A model generated the notes under the pieces. It was not told where the DNA came from and made no database searches. It saw nothing but the letters and a program-made list of their open reading frames with translations. A stretch of 24,424 bases of DNA. Origin: Saccoglossus kowalevskii (taxonomy: Eukaryota; Hemichordata; Enteropneusta; Harrimaniidae). Where the stretch lies: the NCBI RefSeq assembly GCF_000003605.2, contig NW_003151254.1, positions 863,194-887,617 on the forward strand. Direction: 5' to 3'. The position numbers and the translations under genes were made by a program. Numbering within the stretch: the first letter of the stretch is position 1; each line of letters starts with the position of its first letter. Below, piece after piece: positions 10,773 through 21,213 of this stretch.

Positions 10773-13700
10773 CTGCAAAAATTATTATATTTAAACAAAA
10801 AAGCAATTGTTATTACTAGTACATGTAGTTGGAAATGACAACAATAAAACCAAGCAGTCATAGAAAAGAATATTTGAAAAAATGATTTATTTGAATTATG
10901 TTTTGAAAAAACAAAACTGAAACCAGTCAGTCATTTTGAATCAGAACTTGACTGATGTATAACTTATGTTTAAAATTAGAATTTAGAACAGTGAAATGAT
11001 TCAATTTGATGAATTCTTAGCTTTAATATGGATGCCATTTGGCTATCTTGAAGGTGAAAAAATTACATGTGATAAAGCATGTGTGAAATTTGAGTATGAC
11101 TGGTTAAAGCACATATTAAATAATAATATTAAGTAATATTAGAAATATTAAAGCGCATATCAGAAATACCTCTCCGGGAAAGTATTCATTGAAACTCAAT
11201 GGCCACCAGTCGGCCACTTTCAATCCACTCTGTGTATAAAGGTATCATTATGTATAAAGTATGCACCAAGTTTGAGGAATTCTGTTCATGCAGAACCAAG
11301 ATCAGTTCCATAATGGTAGAAATGCTTGATTCAAATGATTTTTTATCTCGAAAATGATCGCCATCTTGAATCAGATGGATCACAAATTGAATGCACATAC
11401 ATATGCATTTTTTACTGTTTTAGTCGTACATCTGTGTATTACCCTAAACATAATTACTTAAAGCCTGAAGGGACATTTACAGCATTATTTCTAATTATTT
11501 TATGTAAATCAGCACTTTTATCTAATATATCATGGCACTCCCTTTGCCGAGAACACTACTCAGCATTAGAAAGGATTTCTCAATTCCCAGCACATATAAT
11601 GTTTCAATTTGGTTCACTTCTAATTTGCTTTTCTTCAAATTTCATTTGTGAGGATCTCAAAGCAACATATCGGTAGCACTGCTCTCAGCACGACCTGATT
11701 TCACAATGTTGGCAATCTGGTTACTCAACAATCATATTACGCAGTCGACGATGAAATTGACTGCGTGTTTTGGACTTTTTAAGAATGAACATCAGTGTGT
11801 ATATGGAATAATGTGACAAATACATGTGAATATGAACTTTTGGAAGAATAGATGAAATTCATTTCAGAGTCATTTACCAATTGGCAGATACACTATAATA
11901 TGCAAATTAAGTGGACATGACTATTTATATCTTCCTGTATTGTAAGCACATCATAGAAGGGAAGATACTGATGTCCAGTCAACAGCCAGTGTGATGGTAA
12001 TAGTACACTGACCTCTAAAACCAAAATTCCAGACTACAAATCATAGTTGTCTTTTCTTTCAAACTTTTATGGCTATGTTACCAGTTTATGGAGGGGAAAA
12101 TACCATTTATTGAAAAAACGGGCTAGATGGACCCCGTTAAACATTTTGAGAAAAGAGAGGTCAGATTTTATAGTGTTGACATTAACATACATTTATGCTG
12201 CCAATGGTCCCCATATTCTCCTCTCTTAGCCATGCCTATCAGTATTAAATTATAATTCCCAAGGCACTCCAATTAAATTTGTGTTAACCTCGAAATAACA
12301 TGTACGACCCTGACAAAACCAACCATAAAATAAACCAAATGGATAATAAATCCAAATTTTCAGTTTGTGATAACATGAATACTGGAAATGATTTTTGACA
12401 TTTGTATGGCTATTATTATGCACCATGTTGGCAAAAATAACTGTATATATACCAGAGACATGAAACTTTGGACAGAAATGGTGAGGAAGTCTAGCAAAAA
12501 TTATAATTTAAAAGAGGCAATGACTAAGAGTTGTAATTTTAGAACTAATTGTTATAAATGTTTTTTATACAATCGAATAGTATCAGCATTTGCATGGCTT
12601 TGTGACCAAATATGGTCACATGGGGTCACAGCCTGAAAAACACAATAGCAGATGAACAATAACCAAATTAACCAAGTGGTCACACATCAATAAAATAAGC
12701 TACAATAGGCGGTGAATAATTAAAGCAAAACAATAGATTGAACATTAGTTTTCAAACAATTTATCTTATTTCATAAGTATTCTTGTAAACCAGGATTGAT
12801 CATTATTCCTTCTATACAGGAAGTCACTACAGCATGATATTATTATTCGGTGGTTGATAGGGCTTCAAGAATGTGTTTGTCGTTGTTATTAAGCCGCTAC
12901 TTTGAAATAGTGTCACCTTCCCTCTAAAGCATCTAACTTGCGTAAGTGTGAAGAGAACACACTCCTCTAGTAGCGGTCAGTAAAAAGTAAATAACAAAAC
13001 TAGTAGATTATGCAGAGATTCTTTTTAATTTGAGGTAGTTATGTAATAAGATAACTGAAATTAAAAGTGAACATTGGTCTTGCTCACAGGAAAATATCTG
13101 TCATCGAATTATCATTTTTTAGACAATCTCCAGTAATCAGTTAGTTGATGTGGTATTGAAAATCTGCCAGAAAACATCGCCCTTCCTTTTCAGTCAGAGT
13201 TACCAACCCCAAAATGTGGATTTTAAAAATCATGGCTTGGCACGTCAACCTCACTGGTTAATTACACAGACTACACTTCAATCTTTTTACTTAGGATTTT
13301 CCACTGCAGTGGAGAGGGAATGTGCTGTGTGTGTATAGTCTTTTATATTCTCACACAGTTTACACAGTTTCCATTAGTACCTACTACACAAGATTCTCAC
13401 CAAGTCTATTTTAATGGTAGTGATACCTACTATTTTATTAGTAATAGCTTCATAACATACACTTATAAATGCAGTAACACAGTAGCAAAGTCCAAACTGC
13501 AACAAATTTGTCACAATTATGTCCTGTTTTTTTTAACAAGTTGGGTGCAAAGGTCACAATGGTTTCAGGCCGAAGTGGAATGCTGAATAATCAGCTAGTT
13601 CGATTGTTGTGGTGCCATTCAAGTAAAAACTGCTTTCACGTACAAAGGCTTGCATCGGCTGTTTCAAACAGCTTTTGAACAATAGCACTGATGAAATACG

Positions 13701-16479
13701 TGGGCCCACCCAAAGATCAGGCCTTCTTTACTGACAAGCGACCTCCACACTTTCTCAATTCGTTCGCGGTTGAATCTCAATTAAAATGCCGCCGATTGTT
13801 GCCTCACTCAGACTTCTGTTGTTAATTCTATATGTAGAAAAGGTTTTCTAGACAATAATTTCATAGTATGGCTTTCAACTGCACACAGTTCTTTTCACAT
13901 TTCTATGTGTAAGTGCATTTCAAATTTGTACTTGTAGTAACTTTGTTACACACAAGGATAAGGCTCTGAATGTCTTGACCTCTTTTGGTTACGACTTACA
14001 TAGCCCTTTCAAAGGGCTCCATTTAGAAGTACTTGCAAATGGGCATACCCATTGAAAATCTCCATGTACAGATCCATAGCCAAAATGACAGAAGGAAGGC
14101 AACCGGAAAACTTAATGAATGACAGAGTTGGATGAAAACAAATGGTTTTGTGAGTCATCACCTGATTCCAACAATGCAATAAAGGAGATGAAATAAGTTG
14201 CTAATTTCGGCAACAAATAAATGAATGTTTTATTTTCTTGTTTTGTTACCGAATAAAAAAAACTCTCGTCTAGAATACGTGCTCTACGAGTAAATAAATT
14301 TCTGATTTCGAAGATTGAGCCAAATTTTTTTTTAACTAAATTAATAGATCACTTCAAAACTAAAGCATCATATAAGATGTAAACACAATATACTAACATC
14401 CTAGATGAAGTAGCTCAGGACAGATGCTGAGGCACCCGACCCAAAGCAGCACGACAAATTGTGAATATAATTATCTTATATTAAAAAGGATGGCAATTAT
14501 ACTTAAAAATGACGACACATTCAATGAATAAGCCAAATCAAATTTACTTGTAATCAAATTTTGAATTGGTATTATCTATCTTATGTATTGCCCACTGAAC
14601 TCATTGTTGAAAGATCAACGACAGATCCAAACACAATTTCATGACACACTCACACCTACGGTAATGTTCAGTTCACATTTACAGTATGAGTTGTCCCCAA
14701 ATATGCCATCAATGTAGTAATAATCACTTCCTGTCAAATATGTAAGACAGTGTACAAACTTCGGGAAGCAACCATCTCAGTATTAATCAAAGATTAATTA
14801 GGTCAATGAATTTTTGTTGTTTTACAAACTTGCAATTGTATAATATTTTTGTACCTGTTCAAAATATAACAATCTAGGACTTTTATTGGATGCAATTATA
14901 ATTTAAGATGCAAGGACCACTGATTGGATACAATCAACACAGACAAGTGTCTCACAATAGCAAGGTGTGATCCTAGGAATTCACAGCTTACCCTTTTGAG
15001 TTTCCTATGTTAGTAGGAATTTTCAATCACAGCAGAACTGAAAATGATATCTACTTTTGATACCTATAATCTTATTACAAAAAATTAAAATTCAACATTT
15101 ATATTATTACAATTATATATGTTGGATTATTTTCAATGGATGCTTACTAAAACTAAGATTATGATAAATATTATACTTATTTTATAACACGTAATTATTA
15201 TCAATACAAATGTATATGTATGTAAATTTCAGCTCCCACGCAACTGATATCTAAATGCTCTATTTTTTTCAAATTTACTACAAATTGTTTTTTTTTTAGA
15301 TTTCTCAAGGTTTTTTTATCACGATCTCTACTAACTACATGTTCCTATTTTATTTATTTCCCAAGTGTATAGCTTCTCAGTTTTTCATGCAGTCAAGCAT
15401 TGAACCCAGCATGGATGACTCATATTTTATAAAATGGCTGACATTTTTTTTTTAAAAGTATATCTCATGGAAGTAGTAAATCATTTTTATAATATTTTTT
15501 AATAACCAGATACTAAATTTTGATCTGACACTCAGGGGTATGTGTGTTTATGTACTAAAATAATAAAAGTAATTTTCTTATATTATCATCCCGGTTACAG
15601 ATCACAGGTAAGTTAGTGAAGTTGGGATTGGGACCCTAACATACCGCCACCGATAATTTAGCTTCTAACTATTTACCCTAATGGACAATTTTTTTCACCA
15701 TAATTTTGGTGAAACATTTGACAAATTTTTATCTATTTTTCTGAAAAATGTTGGTTAATTATGACCCAAATGATTTCCCATTGGCTACACGTTTTGATCA
15801 AAATGGTTTTTACAAAAAATCAGGAGCACTTTACTCAAATCATGGAGCTAAGCTTCATGCTCAAATTTACTTTGCAAAAAAGCGATAACATTTGACTTGG
15901 GCATTTAAATGATTTAGTTTCAAAAAGTGCAAGTGCTTCTCTCAACAACATAGAATTCCTTGATGGTGGAGTATTCTTGAATCTTCAGTTATCCAATTTG
16001 CCTGGCCTTGTGAAGGGATGACTACATCCCCCCTGTGTTTTAAAGAATGAGTCACACTCAGTATGGAAGAAATGCAAGAGTTTTTGTTGGAATTAACAAA
16101 AGAAATCCATTAAAATTAGGGAAATAGGGGCCATACAATAAAGTAGTGTTAATTGGATACCTAAAACAACACATAATTTCTCTATTGAGAAAGTTTCCCA
16201 CACCTACACTCTCATTTGCATAATTAATTCAACAATGATTTAGGTAATAATCACCTACCTTGTAATACTAGTAAACAGTCTGAACACAATTTTTAAAGAT
16301 TTTTTTTTGATGATAAAAGGGAATGCAACTTAATAACATAATGTAAGGTATGACAGTGTTGCCAAGGAGACAAGATAATTTGCACATCCAGCACCTGGCG
16401 GATTTACAATGATGTATGGAAACCAAATCTCTTGTGGGACCACATGGGTCAAGTCATGCAGGTGGGCTTATTAGGGAGT

Positions 16480-16960
16480 TTCCTCGTTAGAATGGCATTC
16501 ACACGCAAGGAGAGCCCGATTTACGGCTTTCATACTGTAAGTGTATACCATTTCTACGGCATCGAAATATAAACTTGATGAATGAGTTGGCGTATAAATG
16601 ATGAAGTCGAAGGCATCGTTGTCATTGATCAATCCCTCACCGAAACGCGGAGTTACACCACAATCACGTTCGGACTTACTTAATGCTTGTAAGCTCTCAC
16701 ATTTGAAGAAGAACAACGCGTATAAATCGGTATGCGGTAATTTTTTTATTGAAACGATTGGTTTTGTGTGGGGACAATGGCAATCTTCCTACAAAATCGT
16801 TTCAAGGGTAAAAACGTCAACGTCCCTGCCTGCCCTGCTACATTACCGTCGATTCAAACATAATCAGATCGTAAATTCGAGAGACGTTTATCGTTTTACT
16901 GCGCAACACGACTGTTTTGTTGGGAGGGTGACCAGATAAAACCTCTGACAACGTACAGGG
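16480..16960. other. CpG-enriched segment at the 5' end of glypican intron 1
   Basis: About 30 CpG dinucleotides by eye in roughly 480 bp, in sharp contrast to the A/T-rich intron to its left. It may be the downstream part of an unmethylated promoter domain or an intronic enhancer. Both strands are open here (81 codons minus, 113 codons plus), but neither translation resembles a known protein and no splice acceptor frames them, so they are not called as coding. A stem-loop (16749-16805) lies inside it. Confidence 0.4.
16749..16805. other. Inverted repeat / stem-loop in intron 1
   Basis: TTGAAACGATT (16749-16759) is perfectly complementary to AATCGTTTCAA (16795-16805) across a 35 nt loop. A TTTTGT near the left arm could add pairing with ACAAAA next to the right arm. 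It sits inside the CpG-enriched segment, so a regulatory role is conceivable; no microRNA seed was recognised. Confidence 0.45.
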
Positions 16961-17268
16961 AACATTTAGTGTGACAAACCTAACCTACAACTGCCGTGAT
17001 AGATGTATGCAGACTAATTGCATATGTAGGGGAAACGGTCGTGGAGGGCTTTCGACCTGATCTCACCGAAACTCCCACGACCCGGTCGTCGAATTTTATA
17101 ATGTTAAATCGTAAAGACATTTATTTTAGTTCATGAAATGGTAATTCTGTCCGAGAGTGTTAACTTGAAACACCCAGAATTAAAAAAAAAAAACGAAATC
17201 CAACGTGAAGAAACATCTACACACAATAGCGTGTTTACAATTATCCTTACACATAACTGAAGTCTTAC

Positions 17269-17437
17269 CCGAGATTGCGCTCGTTGGAACGACTTTACCA
17301 TCAAATCCTTTTGTGGTGTAAGCGTCTTCTACGTCCTGGCAGCCTGTTTTTCCCGATGCTGCCAACGTTTTGTCGACAAGGCTAATTAAACAAGCTATAA
17401 GAAGCCCACAGATCCACATGCAGTTCGTGTTCGCCAT
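17269..17437 (-). CDS. Glypican (GPC1/2/4/6, Dally-like type), coding exon 1
   Basis: First coding exon of a glypican, a GPI-anchored heparan sulfate proteoglycan core protein that modulates Wnt, Hedgehog, FGF and BMP signalling at the cell surface. Reading from the ATG at 17437 (G at -3, G at +4: strong start context), residues 1-27 form a signal peptide with a hydrophobic stretch from about W8 to V21 and probable cleavage after TLAA. The mature start contains the family pattern GCQDVEDAYTTKGF, with the first conserved cysteine at residue 33, then VVPTSAISG. The exon is 169 nt (56 codons plus one base) and ends at a good donor, G|GTAAG, so the split codon is phase 1. The reading frame is open a few codons further upstream, but only from a GTG, so the ATG is preferred. 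Joining to the exon at 10614-10772 gives [12 protein letters not shown], the typical glypican junction. Identification is by recalled family motifs; the exact paralogue is not resolved. Confidence 0.9.
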
Positions 17438-17609
17438 TGCTTTATGTCCAAAAATATACACAAGAAATCAGTTTACTACGCGATCACTCGGCTTCCAAAA
17501 TGTGTTGACCTCTCGTGAAATAACCCAGTATCCTGTATTTTTTCCCCAGCCAACCAGCTAAATACACGGTAGACAAGTATGTAATCCTTCAGACAGAACA
17601 GCAATCGCA

Positions 17610-18070
17610 GCCTCTGGGCGGCGGGAACATCAGGAACCGGTCCAAAATTGTCTAAAAACAGACTCAAAACAGAGAACCATTTGTACCACAGATTAGATTT
17701 GATCGCGTTCCCAGCACTGTAATGCTAATTTTATTATTCATTCGTGACAAATGGTAATTCGCTCTTGTACTGTGTGCGTTACTCCCGCCGGGAATAAGAA
17801 TGGTTCCACTTAATCGTGACACACATCTTTCTATTTTGGGAGGAAATAGCTGTATCTATAAAAAAAATATTTTATTAAACTGAACAATCAATTCAATAAC
17901 TAACTGGCAATAAAACATAAAACAAATTCGGAGTTTATCAAAATTTACGGTGGGTGTAAGGTGAACGAAACAGCAAAGGTAGGCAGCTTACCATGGATTG
18001 TGTTTCAAAGGTACAATTCGATTGGACAGTTTATCTAAATATCCACCAGATTGTCAATAAGTAGCCAATC
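17610..18070 (-). promoter_or_regulatory. Presumed glypican promoter region
   Basis: The sequence upstream of glypican exon 1 is richer in CpG than the introns. It holds a GC box, GGGCGG (17616-17621), running into an E2F-like GGCGGGAA; a second E2F-like TCCCGCC near 17783; and two CCAAT boxes in opposite orientation (18021-18025 and 18065-18069). No TATA box is in a convincing position. The 5' UTR extent and the transcription start cannot be seen. Confidence 0.4.
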
Positions 18071-20375
18071 AGCGCTCGGTATGCAACAATAGTCTTTTTA
18101 CGTCCATAATTTACCTAATCACCCCACCCTCTCAATTGCCTAAACCGTTTTTACTGTCGACTTTTTCTCCACTATGAAATTTCATGAATCTATAAGCATA
18201 ACCTCGTTTTCAAAACTGTCTAGCAAAAAGAAAAAAAAAACAAATTACAATTTTGGTCCAGAAGTAAAAGTCCTAATTTCTCTGACGCACAAACCATGCG
18301 CAAACACGTGTATGGTCGCATGTGTGCAAGAATGTTTAATATTTGAATTGTTAAAACTATTTAAATATGAAAAAAAATGCTTGTTATTTTAATGTCACCT
18401 TGTGTTTCCTAATGTATTGCGACTCCATATCACATAAACTGCTCGCGTTATAAATAGTTATACTGTTAACAGAAAAAAATAAACTAATTTATAGATTTCA
18501 AATTGTCGACATTTTCCGGCAAAACCGAATACAGAGAGGTCGGATTATTTACCAAGCTGAAGATTTGACGAGTTCAAACTTGAACTTGTCCGCCGGTATT
18601 TCCTCCATGTCACGGTCTAAGCGTTATTGTTTAAGCCACGCATTCTGGAAGGGTAAACGTGATTATTACGTTGGTTTGTTTCTATTGTGGCCGGTCCCTC
18701 GGGGACAACATTTAAGCGCAGTCCGTGAAAATCACTCCTGTGTCGTTGTCTTGACAAGTTCACATTTTTTCACTTTTAGAAATCGGTACACTGTATCTAG
18801 CAAGATTTAAAACTTATTGAACATATTAGTGAAAGCCATGGAGACATTGACAGGTGAGAGCCAGCTGACGCCACTCCAAGATATGCCAGGAATGTAGGGT
18901 CTTTGTTGACACCCGTGAAAGGGATAGCCTAAAATAGAAAAATCAAAACATACAGGCAAAACAGACGGTAGAAATTAAAACTGCTAACGAAACGGAAATC
19001 GTAAGTCGGAAAACAAATAGGGAATACTTAGTAACTGACAGAAGTTTGTTGAGTTGTGAGTTCTGGTAACAGGTGAAAAAAAGTTGTTGTGAATTTTTAA
19101 AAAGATATAAATATCGTTACAGTCTAGAGGGGGCGGTATTCTATACTATACCATAAAAAGATTTAAACATGTTTGTCGATAGAGTGCGCTATTCGCCAGA
19201 AAGCGATGAAATGGAACCAGAGTTCGTGATTTTGTTCATTGATTTGTTACATAATCGATGGAAATGAAATTGGTACAAAACTACCTGATATATTCATTTA
19301 TTCAACACTGAATATATATTTCAGCAGTCGGTACATTTAGACATGCTCTACAGTTTTCATAATGAAGTGGTAACATTTAAAAACATGACATACAATCTCT
19401 CAGATGCGTACAAGATTTTAATATTACCAGAAACAAGCCAACTGCTGTCAGTGGCCTGGGTACAGTTATTTCAAATAAACCATGATAAAACATAATTGGA
19501 GTATTTTACTATATACCCTGATTATACTCACCTTTGAGTTTGTTTTTTGAATATATTTTGACTACCCCGGAAAAATGATAGTGATGTTCAAACCAGCACC
19601 TGCAGACCACCACGTTTGTTTTGTCTTTGGCATGTATGATACATTTCTCATTTATTTCATTTATTGGATTTACAATTGTTATGACAGAATCAATTCCTAG
19701 CAATTCTTGAGGATTATAACATTTCAATAATCAATTCCTTTCAAACTATTTTTTGTGTAAATTGCAGTTTTTTTTATCCAGCACATTATTTCACTAATAT
19801 AGTTTGCCCAAAATATGATACAATATTCAATCAGTAATCAAATGGGTTCATGGAAACAAAAGAATATGTTGTACTACACACATGTACTGTAGTGATATAA
19901 AATATACATACAGATATATATAACATATTTACAAATGTGAGCAGTAAATTGGCTAGCTAATCAATAAATGAAATCTGCAAAGACTCATGGTAATGGGTCC
20001 ATAGCCAATGAAAGCATATTAAAGAATCTTTCTTATCATGTTATATAAATATTTTATAAATTTTCATAAAAACATTCTTTACTTGAAATTGATTTTATTA
20101 TTTCTGTGAACCAGCTGCTTAAAATATAGCAATATCAACATTATAGAAAATACAGAGAATAATTAATTAGGCCAAAATTATACAGAGTGACAATATTGTA
20201 CCTTGTTTGTAAAGTGCATTTATAAATATTTGTAAATATCGGCCCTCAGTTTTCATTCATATTTAAATATGTTATTGTGATTGGCTCAAAAGTTTAACAT
20301 TATCTATACCCATACTGTGCACACATGCCTTTAATTGTATATGAATGTGACGTAGTGTCTGCAACTACCCAATTA

Positions 20376-20701
20376 CTGTAAAACATGTCTTTTTAGCAAG
20401 AGAACTAATTAGCTAATTTAAGATGTTGCTAATGACTTCATTATAAATTCAAAATGGCAGCCAAACAACGTCTTTTTCTCCACAAAAAACATAATAATCT
20501 GGAGTGCTTCCTTATTACACTTGACAGTTTATCTTTGTTTTTATAAGGTGATAACTGCGCATTTTTTTTGGCAGGCGACAGACAAGTATTCTGAAAACAG
20601 GAAATCAACAAAGAGAGATTCGCTAAATCAACATTTCGCTATTACGTCATTTTACCACAATTCTCTAAAATAGTATGTCGCTTTTTCAACATGTTTTACA
20701 G
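20376..20701. mobile_element. MITE, 326 bp, TA target site, CTGTAAAA termini
   Basis: Perfect 13 bp terminal inverted repeats, CTGTAAAACATGT (20376-20388) and ACATGTTTTACAG (20689-20701), are flanked by TA at 20374-20375 and 20702-20703. The interior has TTCGCTAAA/TTTCGCTATTA-like strings, a poly-T run near 20562 and no open frame. The outer CTGTAAAA is shared with the 163 bp element in glypican intron 2, so the two probably used the same transposase. It lies about 510 bp beyond the AUH stop codon. Confidence 0.85.
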
Positions 20702-20946
20702 TATTCAATCCAATCTAAAATGTTTTCTGATGAGATGACTTTGAACTAACTCATTAATATTTATGATGGTCGCTACACCATGTATGGCCATCATTTATAT
20801 TGATAAACATTGATTCTCCCACAATCCAATGCGATTTTCTAATGAAATCACAAGTACAAGTTTCGACCAGACCTTTCAATCACCAAAAAGAATACCAAAT
20901 TAAAGCTTGGTAACCTCTTAGTTTGTACTCATTGGATATGGGTCTT

Positions 20947-20982
20947 CTCTCATATATGAGAGCCATATCTCACGTATACGTG
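20947..20982. other. Two adjacent perfect palindromes
   Basis: CTCTCATATATGAGAG (16 bp, 20947-20962) and CACGTATACGTG (12 bp, 20971-20982) are each identical to their reverse complement, with 8 bp between them. The second is two overlapping CACGT/ACGTG arms. They lie beyond the candidate AUH polyadenylation signal. Function is unknown; cruciform formation or dimeric factor binding are possibilities. Confidence 0.6.
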
Positions 20983-21000
20983 GCGCGACGACCACCGCCC

Positions 21001-21006
21001 TTTAAT
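21001..21006 (-). terminator. Candidate polyadenylation signal ATTAAA for AUH
   Basis: The plus strand TTTAAT gives ATTAAA on the gene strand about 208 bp beyond the AUH stop codon. No canonical AATAAA was seen between the stop and the MITE at 20701, so this common variant is the best candidate. No A-rich tail or flanking duplication marks the end of a retrocopy here. Confidence 0.3.
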
Positions 21007-21213
21007 ATTAATTTATACTTGCTATGATATCACAACACCATTGGTAGATTGATCGACTGGAAGTCCAACAGCCATTTTGAATTCATAAAAATATTACCGT
21101 ATATTTACAAAACATTTATAATGTCCACAGGTTTCTGCCTGGCATTGTTTCTCACTTCCAACAAAACTCCTAGTGAGAAGTGAATTAGAAAGTGTTGATT
21201 TTAACAGTTCTTA

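Larger units (their letters stand above)
10773..17268 (-). other. Glypican intron 1 (6,496 bp)
   Basis: Bounded by donor GTAAG at 17268 and acceptor TTTTTGCAG at 10773 on the minus strand, phase 1. The left and middle parts are A/T rich with T-runs near 15290 and 15450 and no recognisable gene. Short symmetric sites occur at 12601-12620, 13300-13313, 14002-14018, 15693-15714 and 15792-15803. CpG content rises from about 16480 toward exon 1. Open frames of 60-116 codons in this stretch look like chance. Confidence 0.85.
17438..21213. other. Intergenic region between glypican and AUH
   Basis: Contains the presumed glypican promoter at its left end and a moderately CpG-containing stretch at about 18500-18900 with an unusual start-plus-splice-donor arrangement at 18838. 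The centre, 18900-20370, is A/T rich with no recognised feature. The MITE (20376-20701), two palindromes (20947-20982) and the AUH 3' UTR follow. Open frames such as 18565-18810 (plus) begin with non-ATG codons and match no known family. Confidence 0.7.

Noticed and set aside
11326-11676. 116-codon plus-strand open frame in intron 1
   Set aside because: Starts with a non-ATG codon; hydrophobic, composition-driven translation with no motif.
13032-13050. TGAGGTAGT, identical to the let-7 seed region
   Set aside because: The rest of the mature let-7 sequence does not match and no complementary arm is present nearby.
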